Origin: Ciona intestinalis
Lineage: Eukaryota > Chordata > Ascidiacea > Phlebobranchia > Cionidae
NCBI RefSeq assembly: GCF_000224145.3
Contig: NW_004190396.2
Location: forward strand, 248,001-312,000
Reading direction: 5' to 3'
DNA: 64,000 nt
This document shows positions 48,044 to 63,000 of the stretch, one piece after another (position 1 is the first letter of the stretch; every line of letters starts with the position of its first letter). The translations under genes were made by a program, and so were the position numbers. The notes below the pieces were generated by a model. It made no database searches and had not been told where the DNA came from. It worked only from the letters and a program-made list of their open reading frames with translations.

Positions 48044-51000
48044 ATGGAAGATCGGGAAAATAATATTGTTGAATACGATCGTCTATCGTTACAAGGTAAT
48101 TAAAATATTATTAACTTTATATTTTATTATTGTATGTTTAGTTTTGCAGTTACTTTATTTGTCCAACACTTTCTCTAAGTAGTTTGTACACATTTTTATT
48201 TGTTGAATATAATAGTCTATCGTTGCAATGCGATTAAAATTAACAAATTTTTATTTGAAATTTTGGTGCTGGTAAAGAATCTCCCCCCCAGCTTATTTTC
48301 TAAACCCCTAGGTTAGGGGGTTAGGTGTTGATGGTTAGGGGGTTAGTGGTTATATGGGTTAGTGGTTATATGGGTTAGTGGTTATATGGGTTGATGGTTA
48401 TATGGGTTAGTGGTTATAGGGGTAAGGGGTTAGTGGTTAGCAAATAAGGTGGGGGGGAAGACTCTTCACTAGCCCCGAAATTTTATTAATTTATTGTATG
48501 TTTAGTCAATAAACAATTTTTATCCAGCTAAAGTTTTTAAATTTTTATTTCTTTAGGTGAATGTTTTTAGTGGAGCACGGGTTTCGTTGATCATATATAT
48601 TTAGGCAGTTTTCACCCGTAGCATGTTTTAACGGCTGTGGTTTTAACAGCTGTGGTTTTTTAAAATTACTTTAATATTTTTTTCCCTCTTTATTCCAGAT
48701 TCAAGTGACAATGGCTCTCCAAACAGAAAAGGCAAAAAAGGTAAAAAACTTGGTATATTCAGCTACAGAAGTCGTAAAACGGAACGAAAGAAAGAACATT
48801 TTGTTAACGGTAACTATGAGTGCTTGATGCATTTTTATGGGGTTACTATGTGGTGCATATGCGACGGTCTTTACTAAAACTTATGCATAACTGTATAGGC
48901 TGTTAACGTATGTGTTAACTTACTAACTTATAAAAGGGCACAAGGTGTATGAAACAGAACACCCGTGTTATAACGACTATGGTTGCCAAACCATGCAAGA
49001 ATGAAAAACTTATTAGTTATATATAGAAAATAAATGTAAATATATATTTTGATGTGAACATTCTGTATTATAAATTCAGCCGTTTTAAGCAGTGTTTTGT
49101 TGTTTAAAATTATATATCACGAACAATATAAAAGTTGGTTATGACATGTGGCCCAGGTTTCCTGATTCATAAACTCTTTACATCCTCGATGAGTAATCTG
49201 GGCTTATTGTTTGTATAAAGAGTTGTCATTGCATGTTTGTTATAAATACAATATCAGGGGGTGTATGCATACCTATTGCATACATGATCCATTTAAGCTT
49301 AAAATAACAATAATGTGTGGGGGGATTATTTGTTCAATGGTTCAAAAAAATAATTTTTAAAATGATTTAATTCAATTGTTTTTGTAACTTAAAAATATTA
49401 TGTTCATTTTTAAAACATATATCTATATATATATTTTTGTGATTTTTATATTTAAGTTTTAATCTATGGTATTTTTATTTTAGGTGATTTCCAAAAAGAA
49501 GAAATAAGTTCAACATATACAGAGGTACCCTGGTTTGTTGTAATTATGTATGACGCATATGTTTTGTGCCTCTACGTGTGGGTGTATATATACATGGGTG
49601 CCAAACCTGGGGTAGCAGGGTAGGCAGGCCCTTTTATAAAATTGACACATTGTGTGTGTCTATCTGTGTATATACCATGTGTGTATGTATATGTGTATTT
49701 TTAACATAATTGTATATGATGTTTATATATATGCTGTCTTATGCAAATAAACTGCTTGTTTATGTTTGTTATTATCACCCATTACCAAAATAAAAACACT
49801 ATAAAATAAATAATTTAGTAATCAATTAATTTCTGTAAATATTTGTCACACTCAGGTCAGGTGTTCTTTGTAAATCAATAAATAATTAAATTTCTTTCAC
49901 TTGAGTATCATATATGAAACTAGATCAATATTATGGATACAACAAGGATTATCTTCATCGGCCATTAATCTTAATGCGTTAATTTAATAAATGGTTATTC
50001 TAATGCTTTGGTTTTAAATTTAAATGCAATGTTAACAGTTTTATTGTTGTATTCTGTTTTTTTGTTTAAACTTTTATTTAATTTTGTTGCAGTATTCAAA
50101 GAGACAAATAAAAATTATCATATTTTCCTTTCTTTTCGTTTATACTATTTTTTTATTTTTTTCATAGTTGAAAAAACATAACAGAAGTTATTAATTGAAC
50201 TGCACGAGGTTAAATGACTTAAATTGCACATACTTTACTTTCTACCATAACTTGTGTAAAAGTTCGCAAACTAACAAGGAACATCCATATTTTTAAAAAT
50301 CTTACGTTTCTATTTTATTAAAGTTTTGAAGTCAACAACATTTTGTTGTTGACATTTATTTCTACTTTAAGAAATTGAAAAAAATGTAGTTTATAATTTA
50401 AAGTAGAAATCTAAGAAATTGAAAAAAATGTAGTTTATAATTTAGATATTTTACTAAATTTATAACATGATAGTGGCATGTGTGACCTGTGATCACATAA
50501 TGGAAGCAACAAACAGGGATTGTACAACCCATTTTTCACCCACAATGCAAACAAACTCTTATTGTCCACCATTGTTATAACTTATGATGTGTACAATGTC
50601 TATTATAACATCATGAAAAAATTTTCTTGTACTTCTATAGAGTGTCAAAATGTTGATCCTTTAAGATCACAATTATAAAACTTGGCAGAAGATCTCCTTG
50701 AGATTTATGAATGCACTTTTAATTTAGAAGTTTTTTTTATTAGTTTGTTACCCTTTTACTCCCATCAATACTTTCTATTATACCATACTATTTTTAAGTT
50801 AAAAACTAAATTTACAAAGTTTTTAAATTATTGTATTTATTATCCAGGTAACACAGGAGTCAATACATAGCACCCATATCACACAACGTGCACGCACAGG
50901 TAATTAATCACATTATTTCCAAGATCCATCTGCCCAGTTTGGTTTCTGCATGTATTACTAACAACTTTATTTATCTCTGCGATTACGGTAACAAAGATTT

Positions 51001-54000
51001 TGAAATATTTAAAAGGGAAATGTCATTTGTTCCACTCCTGTTTTGACCGGGCATAATATGTTTTTAAGAAATGATAATAATATGTCATTTCTGGCAAAAA
51101 AAGTTAAAAATTATATTGAAATATTGACAAAAAAAACAAAATGTTATAAAAAATTTTGTTAGTTTTTAATTTTTTAATTTATACCTCCCAAAAAATAGGT
51201 TTTACATGAATACACTATGCCTTGGAAATACCATAGGGAAAAAATCATTACAATAGGAATTATTGGATTTTAAGTCAGTTCGTTCTTTCATTACGGCAAG
51301 ATAAAAGAATATTTAAAGCAGGTTGATTAATCATACGTACGCAGGAAGTCGTAATAAGATTCGAATATCTTGTAACGTTAGGTGGTGATAGTCTTTCTAA
51401 TGTTAGTGTGTGTGATATGTTATGGTATATGTATGGTTTAGGACGAGGTGTAGGCATAATATATATATGTGTTTATTTGTACAATAAAGGTTTGTTATTA
51501 GAATACCTTGTAGTGTTGGGTGGTAGTGGTGACTGGTTGTCTTTCTAATGTAAGTGTATATGATATGTGACTTTGTGTATGGTATGTGACTTTGTGTATG
51601 GTATAGATTTGTGTATGGTTGTACAATTACAATTACATTCATGTATTATTAGAATACCTTGTAATTGACTTTTTATTGTAATGCTATTTAATAAAAATAT
51701 GATTTTTATATGTGTGTTTATATGTAATATGCCTATTGATTTCTGTCTTATTAGAAAATAAATTACCAGGCAATAATTGTAGATATATATAGTCTCCTAT
51801 TGTAGATACTTGTGTAATAACATGGATGCAACACCAGGTATAAATTAATAAACTATTTTAAGTAACTACACTATGTTTGTTAACATAATTTTGTCTCTAA
51901 TCTTGCCTTAACGACTGTCGTTTAACAAATTTTCGTTGTTTATATTATTCTTACTTTTGTTAATGTTCCCAAAAGCTTTTTAAATGAGTTCTGTCTTAAA
52001 TTAAATATTAATTTTATACGTTTGTTTCAATTTAATAAATTGAATTATTCATAATTGAAAAAAATATGTGTCATTATCAGAATCATTTGAAAAGTTTGTA
52101 TTTTTTACTATCATTAAGATTTTAAACTGGTATTTAAAATGTAGTTTTTGTTTGTGAAGTCATTATAAATCGATAAACATTTTTTATGATGTCAAAAATA
52201 CATTTATTTTTATTCCCGACCTTTAAAAGTAATTTTAGTTTATATTCACTGTTTACAATGGTTTTATGACATCATAAAGTTTACAATCAACAATCGATTG
52301 ATCTGGTATTATGACATCACAGTCGTGTAAATTCCTAGTATTGTCCTCGCTCTTATGCAACAAAGTGTCGCATTTAAATCGAACTTATAATATATCTATG
52401 TTTTTTGCAGGTTCCCATTTACACCGGTCCCCCGCCAAGGTAGGATCAATTATTAAACGAACAATGAAATATTTATTATGACCTCACAAATGCTTGATTG
52501 TTACACCTTTTGTAGCAATTGTGACGTATCAATGCCACTTCCTGTTCAATGACAAGAAATGATTGATTAATATTTGATTTTCATAGAAACTGTTGTGTAT
52601 AGTTAGCAGCATAATGTATAATACTACTGCCTGTTCAGTCTATTATATACAAAGTACAACAGGTTTTTAGAGGGCTGTGTTTTTTATGAAAGGCTTAACA
52701 GTGTGTAGACCAGATGTAACTTATAAAAACTTAATGTTCCATTTAAAGGTAATTAGTAAAGCTAGTTTTACAAAGTGTCAACAAAACAATAACCCTGAAT
52801 TGGTTGCACTACTTTTCGCAGGTGTTTATATAAGTTAAGTTGTATTTAACTGATACTTCAGTATTTTAGACAGCTAGTTTTACAAAGTGTCAACAAAACA
52901 ATAACCTTGAATTGGTTGCACTAATTTTCACAGGTGTTTATGTAAATTAGATTATTTTAGACAACAGTGTTTTAAATTATTTGTTTTATTAAATTGTTTA
53001 TAAATATAATGTATACAAATATATATGTTATGTATTTAGTAAAGTATATCATCATACATTTTCCATCTAAATAATTCAAATAGTTATTAAAAAATTTCAT
53101 CTATTTAGGAAAAATAAAAAATAAATATATATACCCATATATTTGAGTTAAAAAAAATTGGTTTTCTGTTCCATAACAAAATAATTTCTTGCAAAAAATG
53201 TTGGTAGTAATAATTGTATTCTTTGCAAACAATACGCCATAAAACTTTTATTAGAATGTTTCACCTTTGATTGACAGCTACTTACAAAACAGATCAATGT
53301 TTGATTATGAAACAATAAGCGTTGAAATAAGTTTTTCATTATAAAAATTCAATACCTCGTCCCACAGTGCGTTGTATGATTAGTTGGGAAGACTACTTGA
53401 CCCCTATATTGAAAATCATAGTATGTTTAATGTACAGTGGTGAAAAAACACTGTTTTAAAAAATATACTTTAGATTATTAGTATGAGTTATTGTCAAATA
53501 CAACTTAACTTACATAAACACTTGTGAAAAATAGTGCAACCAATTCAGATTATTGTTTTGTTGACACTTTAAAAAATTACCTAAAACAAGTCAAAAATCA
53601 CAACAAAATTTTTTTTTTAGTTTTTTTATTTTAGTTTCATTATTGTCTTCTTTATGTCATAATAAGTTGTCACAATGAGTGGCATTCTGGAAAAGTCGTT
53701 GTTATATTTCCAGGATGATCGCAAACCACCAACACACAAGTTGCATATCAAGTTGATTGGGGGGGAGGGGCTTGCTGCAAGGGATTCTAATGGTGGGTGC
53801 TTGTAATGTTATGGTCTGTATATGGGTGGGGTCATGGTTATGCAAGCCATGGGACCTGGGGTTCCTATTACCCAAACATTGTATATGCACATTCTATTCT
53901 ATATGGGTGAGGTCTTCAGTGAGACACACCTGAGACCTAGGATGTAGGTCTATTACCCCAACACCCAGGGTGCTACCATCTAGACCCCACTAAGGCAGTT

Positions 54001-57000
54001 TATAGACACTCAATATTAGTATACACCCCCCTTCATACACAGTGTGTGCGATAATTAAAGTTCATCTTTCCCACCAGGCTTGAGCGACCCTTACGTGAAG
54101 ATACGCATCAACAATCGAACTGTGTATAAAAGTAAATGCTGCAAGTTAACCCTCGACCCACGATGGGACGAAGACTTTGCGATCGAGGTTTGTTGGCTGA
54201 TTAATCCATGGATTTAATTCAGTTTTGAAAATAAAAGAAAAAAGAATTACATTAATTGTTAATGATAGAAACAGTTTAAGAAATTGTTTGAAAATTTTTA
54301 TACGAGATTTATATTGCTGTATTTACCACCAATGTTGTGAAGTAATTGCTTGTCCTTTTTACGGGTAATTGCGAAGATTGAAAATAATAATTGCTTCATA
54401 TTATTTTTGTAGTTTGTGCAGATGTTCTATGTAACTGTGGATAAAAATCTTTATCTACTTGCCTTATACCTTGATGTTCACAGCACACTACGCTTAATTC
54501 AAGTAACACATGTTTTAACCACTGCCGCATCGTCACAATCCATAGAAATAGTATAAACAACAACATAGACATAATATAAAATACACTGGTTGAGGCAAAT
54601 TATAGTAACATAGAAAATTTTATACAGGACAAAATTTATTTTATACTTTTTCAATATAAAGTGATTGCATTTTATCAGGTTGACATGGAGGCGCACGTAG
54701 TGCTGCACGTGTATGACAAAGACCGGGGGTTCACTGATGACTTCATGGGGGCTGCGGAAATCGATCTGGCAACACTGACGCAAAACCCTGAGGAGATCAA
54801 CCTCCATTTATCGGATGAAAGCAGTGAAGAGGAATTGGGATATATCAATATTCATGGTCATCTTACATCTGTCAATCATGAAGTCCCTGCTGTGAGTAGA
54901 TGGGGTTGGTGTTATAATGTATTGGTCATGTAACATGTTATACATACATATATATATATATATGTAAACATGTTAAAAGCTTTGCATATGATTATTAGCA
55001 TTATTGAGGATTGGGCAACCCTTGTGTGGAATTTGTGGTTGAGTTATATGGGTTGCTGTTGGGTTAATGGACCAACCCTGGCTTAAATCCCAGGTCCCAC
55101 AGCGTGCCTCACTGTAGGACCTCACCCATAAAGGATAGAAACTTTACTTTAGAAATTTAACATCAGCAAGTATTTTATATCTATGTGATTTACAATATAT
55201 GATATCTCTATAGTTACAGCCTCAGCCAATCAAAGAAGAAGTGATCACCCAAGCGGAAACCCCGGTTTTATCGGCCAAGAAAGATTTCGGGACAATGAAA
55301 CGTAACCAAGGTGTGTGATGTCATCGATTATGTCATATGTGTGATGTGATTAAATATTAGATTGTGTTTCACTTAACGGCAATTGCCCAACCCAAGGGTC
55401 ACCAATGGTTTGTCCAAATTATCAGCCATACAAAAAACAGTCACCTACAAAGTTACATACATGGTAACTCGTAAGCGGGCACGAGGTGTATGAAACAGAA
55501 CACCCGTGTTATAACGACTGTTGTTGTCCCACCATGCGAGGATAAATAAGTTACATATGTAGTAACTTGTAAGCGGGCACGAGGTGTATGAAACAGAACA
55601 CCCGTGTTATAACAACTGTTGTTGTCCCACCATGCGAGGATATATATAAGTTACATACATTCATGCCATCCATGCTAAACATTGGAGTTGTAACAATACA
55701 TACCACCCCACTTGACGCATGGTTGTCACCCAGGTTCAGTCCGCGGCACCCGCCATTTATTCCCGGTTGCCATCGCCACCGTGCAGCTTGTGTCCGGTAG
55801 TAACCTCCCCGCACGAGACGCCAATGGGTTCTCGGATCCCTACGTTAAGTTGATGCTTGGCAAGTGGAAGAAGAAGAGTAAGGTGTGTGCGGTCAATTAT
55901 TAGTATGAGATAATGTAGGCTATTGAGTGTCTATAAACTGCCTCAGTGGGGTCTAGATGGTAGCACCCTGGGTGTTGGGGTAATAGACCTACATCCTAGG
56001 TCTCAGGTGTACCCTAGTGAAGACCTCACCCTTATAGAACATAATCTTTATTATTGAGCGTCTATAAACTGAGCCAGTGGGTAACATTATGTATACGCAG
56101 GTTATGTAAGTTTGGATTATAGTTAGCAATCCTGTTATGCATTCCAATACAACACCAGGTTTGCTACAAGACATTGAACCCGCTATGGAAGGAGGAATTC
56201 ACCATCCAACTTTGTAATAAAGAAACTTCTATGTTGGATGTTACTGTGTGGGATAAAGATTCTTACAGGAAAGATGATTTTATTGGGAGGTGGGTTGGTT
56301 GTGATGTCATATGTGTGTGTGTGATGTAATGGTCAACTCTGGTCTAAATCCCAAGGTCTTCAAAATCACCTCACCCATATGGAACAGGTGTAATAAAATT
56401 TGATAAATATTAACTATGGTATGTTCTGTGAATCTGGCCCTGATCTAGCACTTATATTGTTGGGCGATTCCCGTTGCAACACGCTTAACGACAATTGCTC
56501 CAACCCAGTCGCCACTTATGTGTTATCTAAGTTGTCAGCTAAACAGAAAAACAATCACCCACAAAGTTACATACATGGTAACTTGTAAGCTGGCATGAGG
56601 TGTATGAAACAGAACACCTGTGTTGTAACAACTGTTGTTGCCCCGCCATGCGAGGATAAATAAGTTACATAGGTAGTAACTTGTAAGCGGGCACGAGGTG
56701 TATGAAACAGAACACCCGTGTTATAACGACTGTTGTTGTCCCGCTATGCGAGGATAAATAAGTTACATACGTAGTAACTTGTAAGCGGGCACGAGGTGTA
56801 TGAAACAGAACACCTGTGTTATAACGACTGTCGTTGCCCCGCCATGCGAGGATAAATAAGTTACATACGTAGTAACTTGTAAGCGGGTATGAGGTTTATA
56901 AAACAGAACAGCCGTGTTATAACAACTATCATTACCCTACAAGCGTAAATAAGTTCCACACATTCATACAGATGTGATTTGGATCTATGGAACCTTGAGC

Positions 57001-60000
57001 GCGAGGTCACCCATTCATTAAAACTGAACTTACTCGATACAACGGGTAGTTTATTATTCCTTATCACTGTGCATGGGGTGAATGCCTGGTNNNNNNNNNN
57101 NNNNNNNNNNNNNNNNNNNNNNNNNNNNNNNNNNNNNNNNTCCTAGTCTCAGGTGTACCCTGGTGAAGACCTCACCCTTATAGATCATAATCTTTATTAT
57201 TGAGCGTCTATAAACTGAGCCAGTGGGTAACATTATGTATACGCAGGTTATGTAAGTTTGGATTATAGTTAGCAATCCTGTTACACATTCCAATACAACA
57301 CCAGGTTTGCTACAAGACATTGAACCCGCTATGGAAGGAGGAATTCACCATCCAACTTTGTAATAAAGAAACTTCTATGTTGGATGTTACTGTGTGGGAT
57401 AAAGATTCTTACAGGAAAGATGATTTTATTGGGAGGTGGGTTGGTTGTGATGTCATATGTGTGTGTGTGATGTAATGGTCAACTCTGGTCTAAATCCCAA
57501 GGTCTTCAAAATCACCTCACCCATATGGAACAGGTGTAATAAAATTTGATAAATATTAACTATGGTATGTTCTGTGAATCTGGCCCTGATCTAGCACTTA
57601 TATTGTTGGGCGATTCCCGTTGCAACACGCTTAACGACAATTGCTCCAACCCAGTCGCCACTTATGTGTTATCTAAGTTGTCAGCTAAACAGAAAAACAA
57701 TCACCCACAAAGTTACATACATGGTAACTCGAAGCTGGCATGAGGTGTATGAAACAGAACACCTGTGTTGTAACAACTGTTGTTGCCCCGCCATGCGAGG
57801 ATAAATAAGTTACATACGTGGTAACTTGTAAGCGGGTATGAGGTTTATAAAACAGAACACCTGTGTTATAACAACTATCATTACCCTACAAGCGTAAATT
57901 AGTTCCACACATGCATACAGATGTGATTTGGATCTATGGAACCTTGAGCGCGAGGTCACCCATTCATTACAACTGAACTTACTCGATACAACGGGTAGTT
58001 TATTATTCCTTATCACTGTACATGGGGTGGATGCTGGCGAGAATACATTGACGTCATATGACCTGGGGAACCTAAGGTCCAGATATGTAAGTCATATTTA
58101 TACATATATTGTATTATTGTAATGTATTAATAGTAAGTCATAATGTACGTTGTTACATGTTAGTGATATGACTGTCATGTTTTTTATTTCATCTGTCGTT
58201 ACCCACCTACTTTTTCACAGTTCGTTTATTCATCATGTTTTTCATAATTGTGTTATGGCTCATATGTGAGGGATATTTATACGTGATACATTAGAAGGTG
58301 GTGTCCTGTTTCTTCCACCAGGCATAATGTAAATAATCTTTAGCAGCTTATATGATATAATATCTCGTGTATTTCAAATATTTTTTTCAATATTACGAAA
58401 TACAAAATATTGATAAAATGTCGGCTTTTTACAACTTTACCACAATAGTTATTTAATTATTGAATGTCTTGTAAACAACAACAGCATAAAAATAATAAAT
58501 TACTTTTACATTTAAATTAATATTATTTTTTACCAAAGTTTTCTATTTATTTATATATTACAATATACTTGGTAGCAACAACAGTCGAGTTAACTCTTTT
58601 TTTTACAATATTATGACAGACGAAATGTTTGTGCAATAAAATGTGTGGTTTTTATCAGAAAAGGTATTTATTTATACATTACAATAAGCCTTGTTAGCAA
58701 CAATGTTAGAATAATATGTATTATGCAAACTCTACTTTTCACTCTGTTTGTGCTGTAACCATTTCTCACCCAAAAACAAAATAATTACTTCCCAATTACA
58801 GCTTCCCCTTATTTAATATTTATGAGGAGTTGTTACACTGAAGTGACACGCTGACAAGTCAATTTATTTAAAATATATCGACCCCCATTACAACCAACCC
58901 AACTGCACTGTGATATGAGACATCTTATTGTTACATCATATACACCAATATAACTTTAAACATTACCCCACACACATATATAGAACATGGGGAATTATTA
59001 CATTTTTTTAGAAGGTCTTACATGTGAAAATATTTATTTATAGTAGGGTGAGGGAAGATGGGACACTTTTTTATTCTATTTTTTTGCGTCCCATTTATCC
59101 TCGCGACTTCCATGGACCGTTGTTAATTGTTTAAAACACGATCAAGATATTTGGATATTTTGTGCTAAAGTTGTCCCATCTTCCCCCAGCCTACTATCCA
59201 TAAGTTCCATTTATTTATAAATTACATTGTGCCTTGTAGCCACAACAGCTTCAAACTAATAATATACATATGTTCATTTAAAAAATTTATGTTTTTTACC
59301 AGAAGAGACATTTATTTATAATTTATCACATTAAAAGTGGTAGCAACATTATGCCTTGTAAAAACTTATTGCAGACAAAATAGTGGTGTAATGAAATGAG
59401 TCAGAAGATCTATTTGTTTATATATCACATTTCACGTGATAGGACCAGTTTATTTAACAAACTGCACTCAATTAATGTCCTCGTGTAGTCGATAATTGTG
59501 TCGCGCGTCATATTTATAGATCATGCGCAGGACCAGTTTATTTAACAAACTGCACTCAATTAATGTCCTCGTGTAGTCGATAATTGTGTCGCGCGTCATA
59601 TTTATAGATCATGCGCCTCTTCCATCAACCACTAATGCAACTCATTTATTATTTATACGAGTCTTCGGTCTCAGTTTATTATTAGATCCCAACATATGTT
59701 GACATTAGGCTGTTCTTACTGTTAATACATTGATGTTTGGGGCTGTAAAGCATTACATGGAAAACTATTAACAGATTTGTAAAAGTTTTTATTTTTAAAC
59801 AGGGGTGCTAATAATGTTAATTCATTGGTGTACGGGAGAGTGTAAAGCATTACATTTGTAACAATTAACATATTTTGTAAAAGTTTAAATTGTAATTCCA
59901 TCTATTCTAGAATAAAATAAAAACCTTAATTAAATATATTTAACATTAAGGTCATATGTGTACAAAACAACTTTGTAAACATTAAATAAATAAAAAAATA

Positions 60001-63000
60001 GTAAAATTAAATTTAAAAAAAATTATAAGTAAATTTCTAACATTAACTTTATTTAACAGTAAATTATATGTACAGTTCAACTTCATAATTATTTAATCCA
60101 TTTAATCCAGAACAAGATGAAAACCTTTGAGGATTTATCGGACATTGGTTTTGCTGAGATCAAGATAATATCGGCAAGTGGTTTGCGAGCTGCTGATATT
60201 AACGGGAAATCCGACCCGTTCTGCGTTGTGCAGTTGTGCAATGCAAGAGCTCAAACACAAACTTGTTATAAGACATTGGACCCGGTGTGGAACAGGGTGT
60301 TTACTTTGTAAGTTGGGGTTATAATAATGATTTGTGAATCGCATATTCATAATACAGTGGTCAGAGTGCCTCTCCTAGATCAGAGGTTATGGGTTCAAGG
60401 CTCGATGCTGCTACCTTTGGGTTAGTGTCTTGCTCAAGGACACGTACGCCCACAATGGATCGTAACCTGCCAGATTTGAAGCTAGATTCTACTCATTCAA
60501 TTCACCCATACACACCTACTTTAATATTACATACATACCTATTTTCTTAATAATTTCTTAGCATCTATTAATCCACGTTTTCACCCACAGCCCCATCAAG
60601 GATGTGCACGATGTGTTCGAGTTGTTCATCTTCGACAGCGATAACGTAACGGACCGTGAGTTCCTCGGTCGCGCCTCCATTCCTCTGCTCAACGCTGTTA
60701 ATGGGGAGGAACATGTTTATGCATTGAAAGATAGAAAGTTGAGAGAGAGGACAAAAGGAAACGTGACGATACAGATCAGTTACATTTATAACCCCGTGAG
60801 TTTGTGTGTGTGTTATATAAGTATTCTATATGAATAAGGTTCTGGAGGACTTGGGAATCATCCAGGTTTGCCCATTACCCTCACAATCATATGTGTTCTA
60901 TGTGGGAATAATTTTCTATGGAGCGGATCCATATTAAGAAACTTAGGATTTTGGGCAGAGTTGGCCCATTACCCCAAACTCCCTGTTAATTTAGAAATTA
61001 CGTTGCAGGTAATTTAGTGTTAATTTATTATAATATTTTGATTACACCTTAAAACATCTACAAGCACTTGATCTAGAATTCTGAACCTCACTGAGGCAGT
61101 TTACACGCACTTAACACAAAGAATTCTTACTTTTTTATATTGCTTTAACCTATAATGTCCATTTATGATTTCCAGATTATAGTAAACAGCTTTTTACTTA
61201 TCAAATGAATAAAACTTAACGACGAATGTCCAGATTCGCGCTGCGATTCGTACTTTCACCCCACGGGAGGAGAAATACATGGAGGAGGATTGTAAGTTCA
61301 AGAAAGCTCTTCTTCTCAACAACTTCCAACGTGTATGGCGACTCGTGCAAAGTATAATCGCGACAGCTGAGTTCGTAAACTCCTGCTTCACTTGGAAGAA
61401 TCCTCGCAGAAGTGGAATTGCTTTCCTTGTGAGTTGGTTCAATTATTTTTAGTTTCTTTTTAGATTAAATTGAAAACTAAAACCATCTTTAGTAATGGGG
61501 AACCTATACCATATCTTTTACTTATCATGTTTTTAACAATTAATATTTAGTCGTTAGGGTGTAGTTATGTAATTCTATAATGTCTGATGGCATGCCACGT
61601 TTTTGGAACCACATAGAATAAAACACGGTTAAACTTGAGTAAAAGTAGCTGAAGCTGTTGCAATCTGTGGTAAATGATAAAGCAGTGCTAGATGTTCCAA
61701 AACAAACCATAAAACCCCAACAACTGATCAAGCTGTTTCTACCATTAACGATTAATGTAATAATTTTTTCCCTAATTTCATAACTGAATTAAATTCATTG
61801 ATTATATTAATCAATACAAGTTCTTTAATGGAACCTTTATTAATTAATTATTCATTCACTTTTTATAATAAATAATTGTAGATATAATTGTACAACTATT
61901 GTCACAAGTTTATTGATTAATATTTGCATACAGCACATTAGTGTCAATTAACATACACAAACAATTTAAGTCTGATCTTTTGGCAAGTTTATCTTATATA
62001 ATACGAACGCACAAACCTAGTCAATGAAAAGGAACGTCAACAAAAAATATTAACAAGAAGAGATTTAGCAGGTTTAATTAATCTACGACAACAACAGTTT
62101 GTTTTTTAAGTTTGCCTGTCTCTAACCAAGGGGTAATCGGTTCAAGGCTCTATGCTTCTACCATTGTGGGTGTATGTGTCCTTGGGAATAAACACTTATG
62201 GCTTTCATTAATAATGAAATATTACACAAGGTTCATCCACAGGCGTTTCTAGTCATAGTATGGAACTTTGAATTATACATGCTCCCAATATCATTGTTGA
62301 TGCTTATCATGAAAACATACGTTGATGTGTTCGTTAGACGCCAACCACTAGCGGCAGTAGAGAGTGGGAAGTATAAGTGAGTTTGTGATGTCATACTTAA
62401 CCTATTGTTTAGAAACAATTAAAAGTTTTGTTGTTTTTTTTAATCACGATTTTAAACGTCCCCCAATTTAAGAAAAGCCAGGAAAATTTTACGTAACAAT
62501 TATATTTATAGTTTTGACTTGTGATTCCAACTTAACAGACAATGCTCCAATAATGAGTTGTAGCAACCTGTGTGTTTGGGTAATAACCCTGGCCTAAATC
62601 TCAAGCCACATTATGTAGCTTACTGTACTACCTTCCATATAAAATCGCACAAGAATTATTTCATATTCATTACTTAACAATACCCACATAGTTAGTAGTA
62701 CCTTCGAAACATTAGGCTAACCATTATTACACTTCATATATTATTTGTCCCATAACACATATGACTTATGACATCACATTACCCATAGTGATGATGATGA
62801 TGAAACAGAGGACGAACCGAACAAACCAAGTTTAATGCAACGAATATCCGCACTACAAGATGTGCTGACCAAAGTTCAAAATATCCTGGATTATATTTCA
62901 TCGTTCGGGGAGAGGGTGAAAAAGTAAGTTATGATGTCATAGTGATGTCATCATGTATAGAATAATGGCTTGAATGCTACCATTGTGGGCGTATGTTTCC

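Larger units (their letters stand above)
55994..58035 (+). repeat. Near-identical direct duplication flanking an assembly gap
   Basis: 55994-57090 and 57141-58035 align along their length, each with MCTP exon 11 and all or part of exon 12. The left copy carries four SINE-tail units (56560-56945), the right copy two (57705-57895). Exon 12 differs by a few bases (for example TTAAAACTG against TTACAACTG). Likely two haplotypes joined in series. Confidence 0.85.

Noticed and set aside
48300-48460. Telomeric repeat or chromosome end
   Set aside because: The GGGTTAGTGG tract is bounded by inverted ends and an 8-bp target duplication, with genes continuing on both sides.
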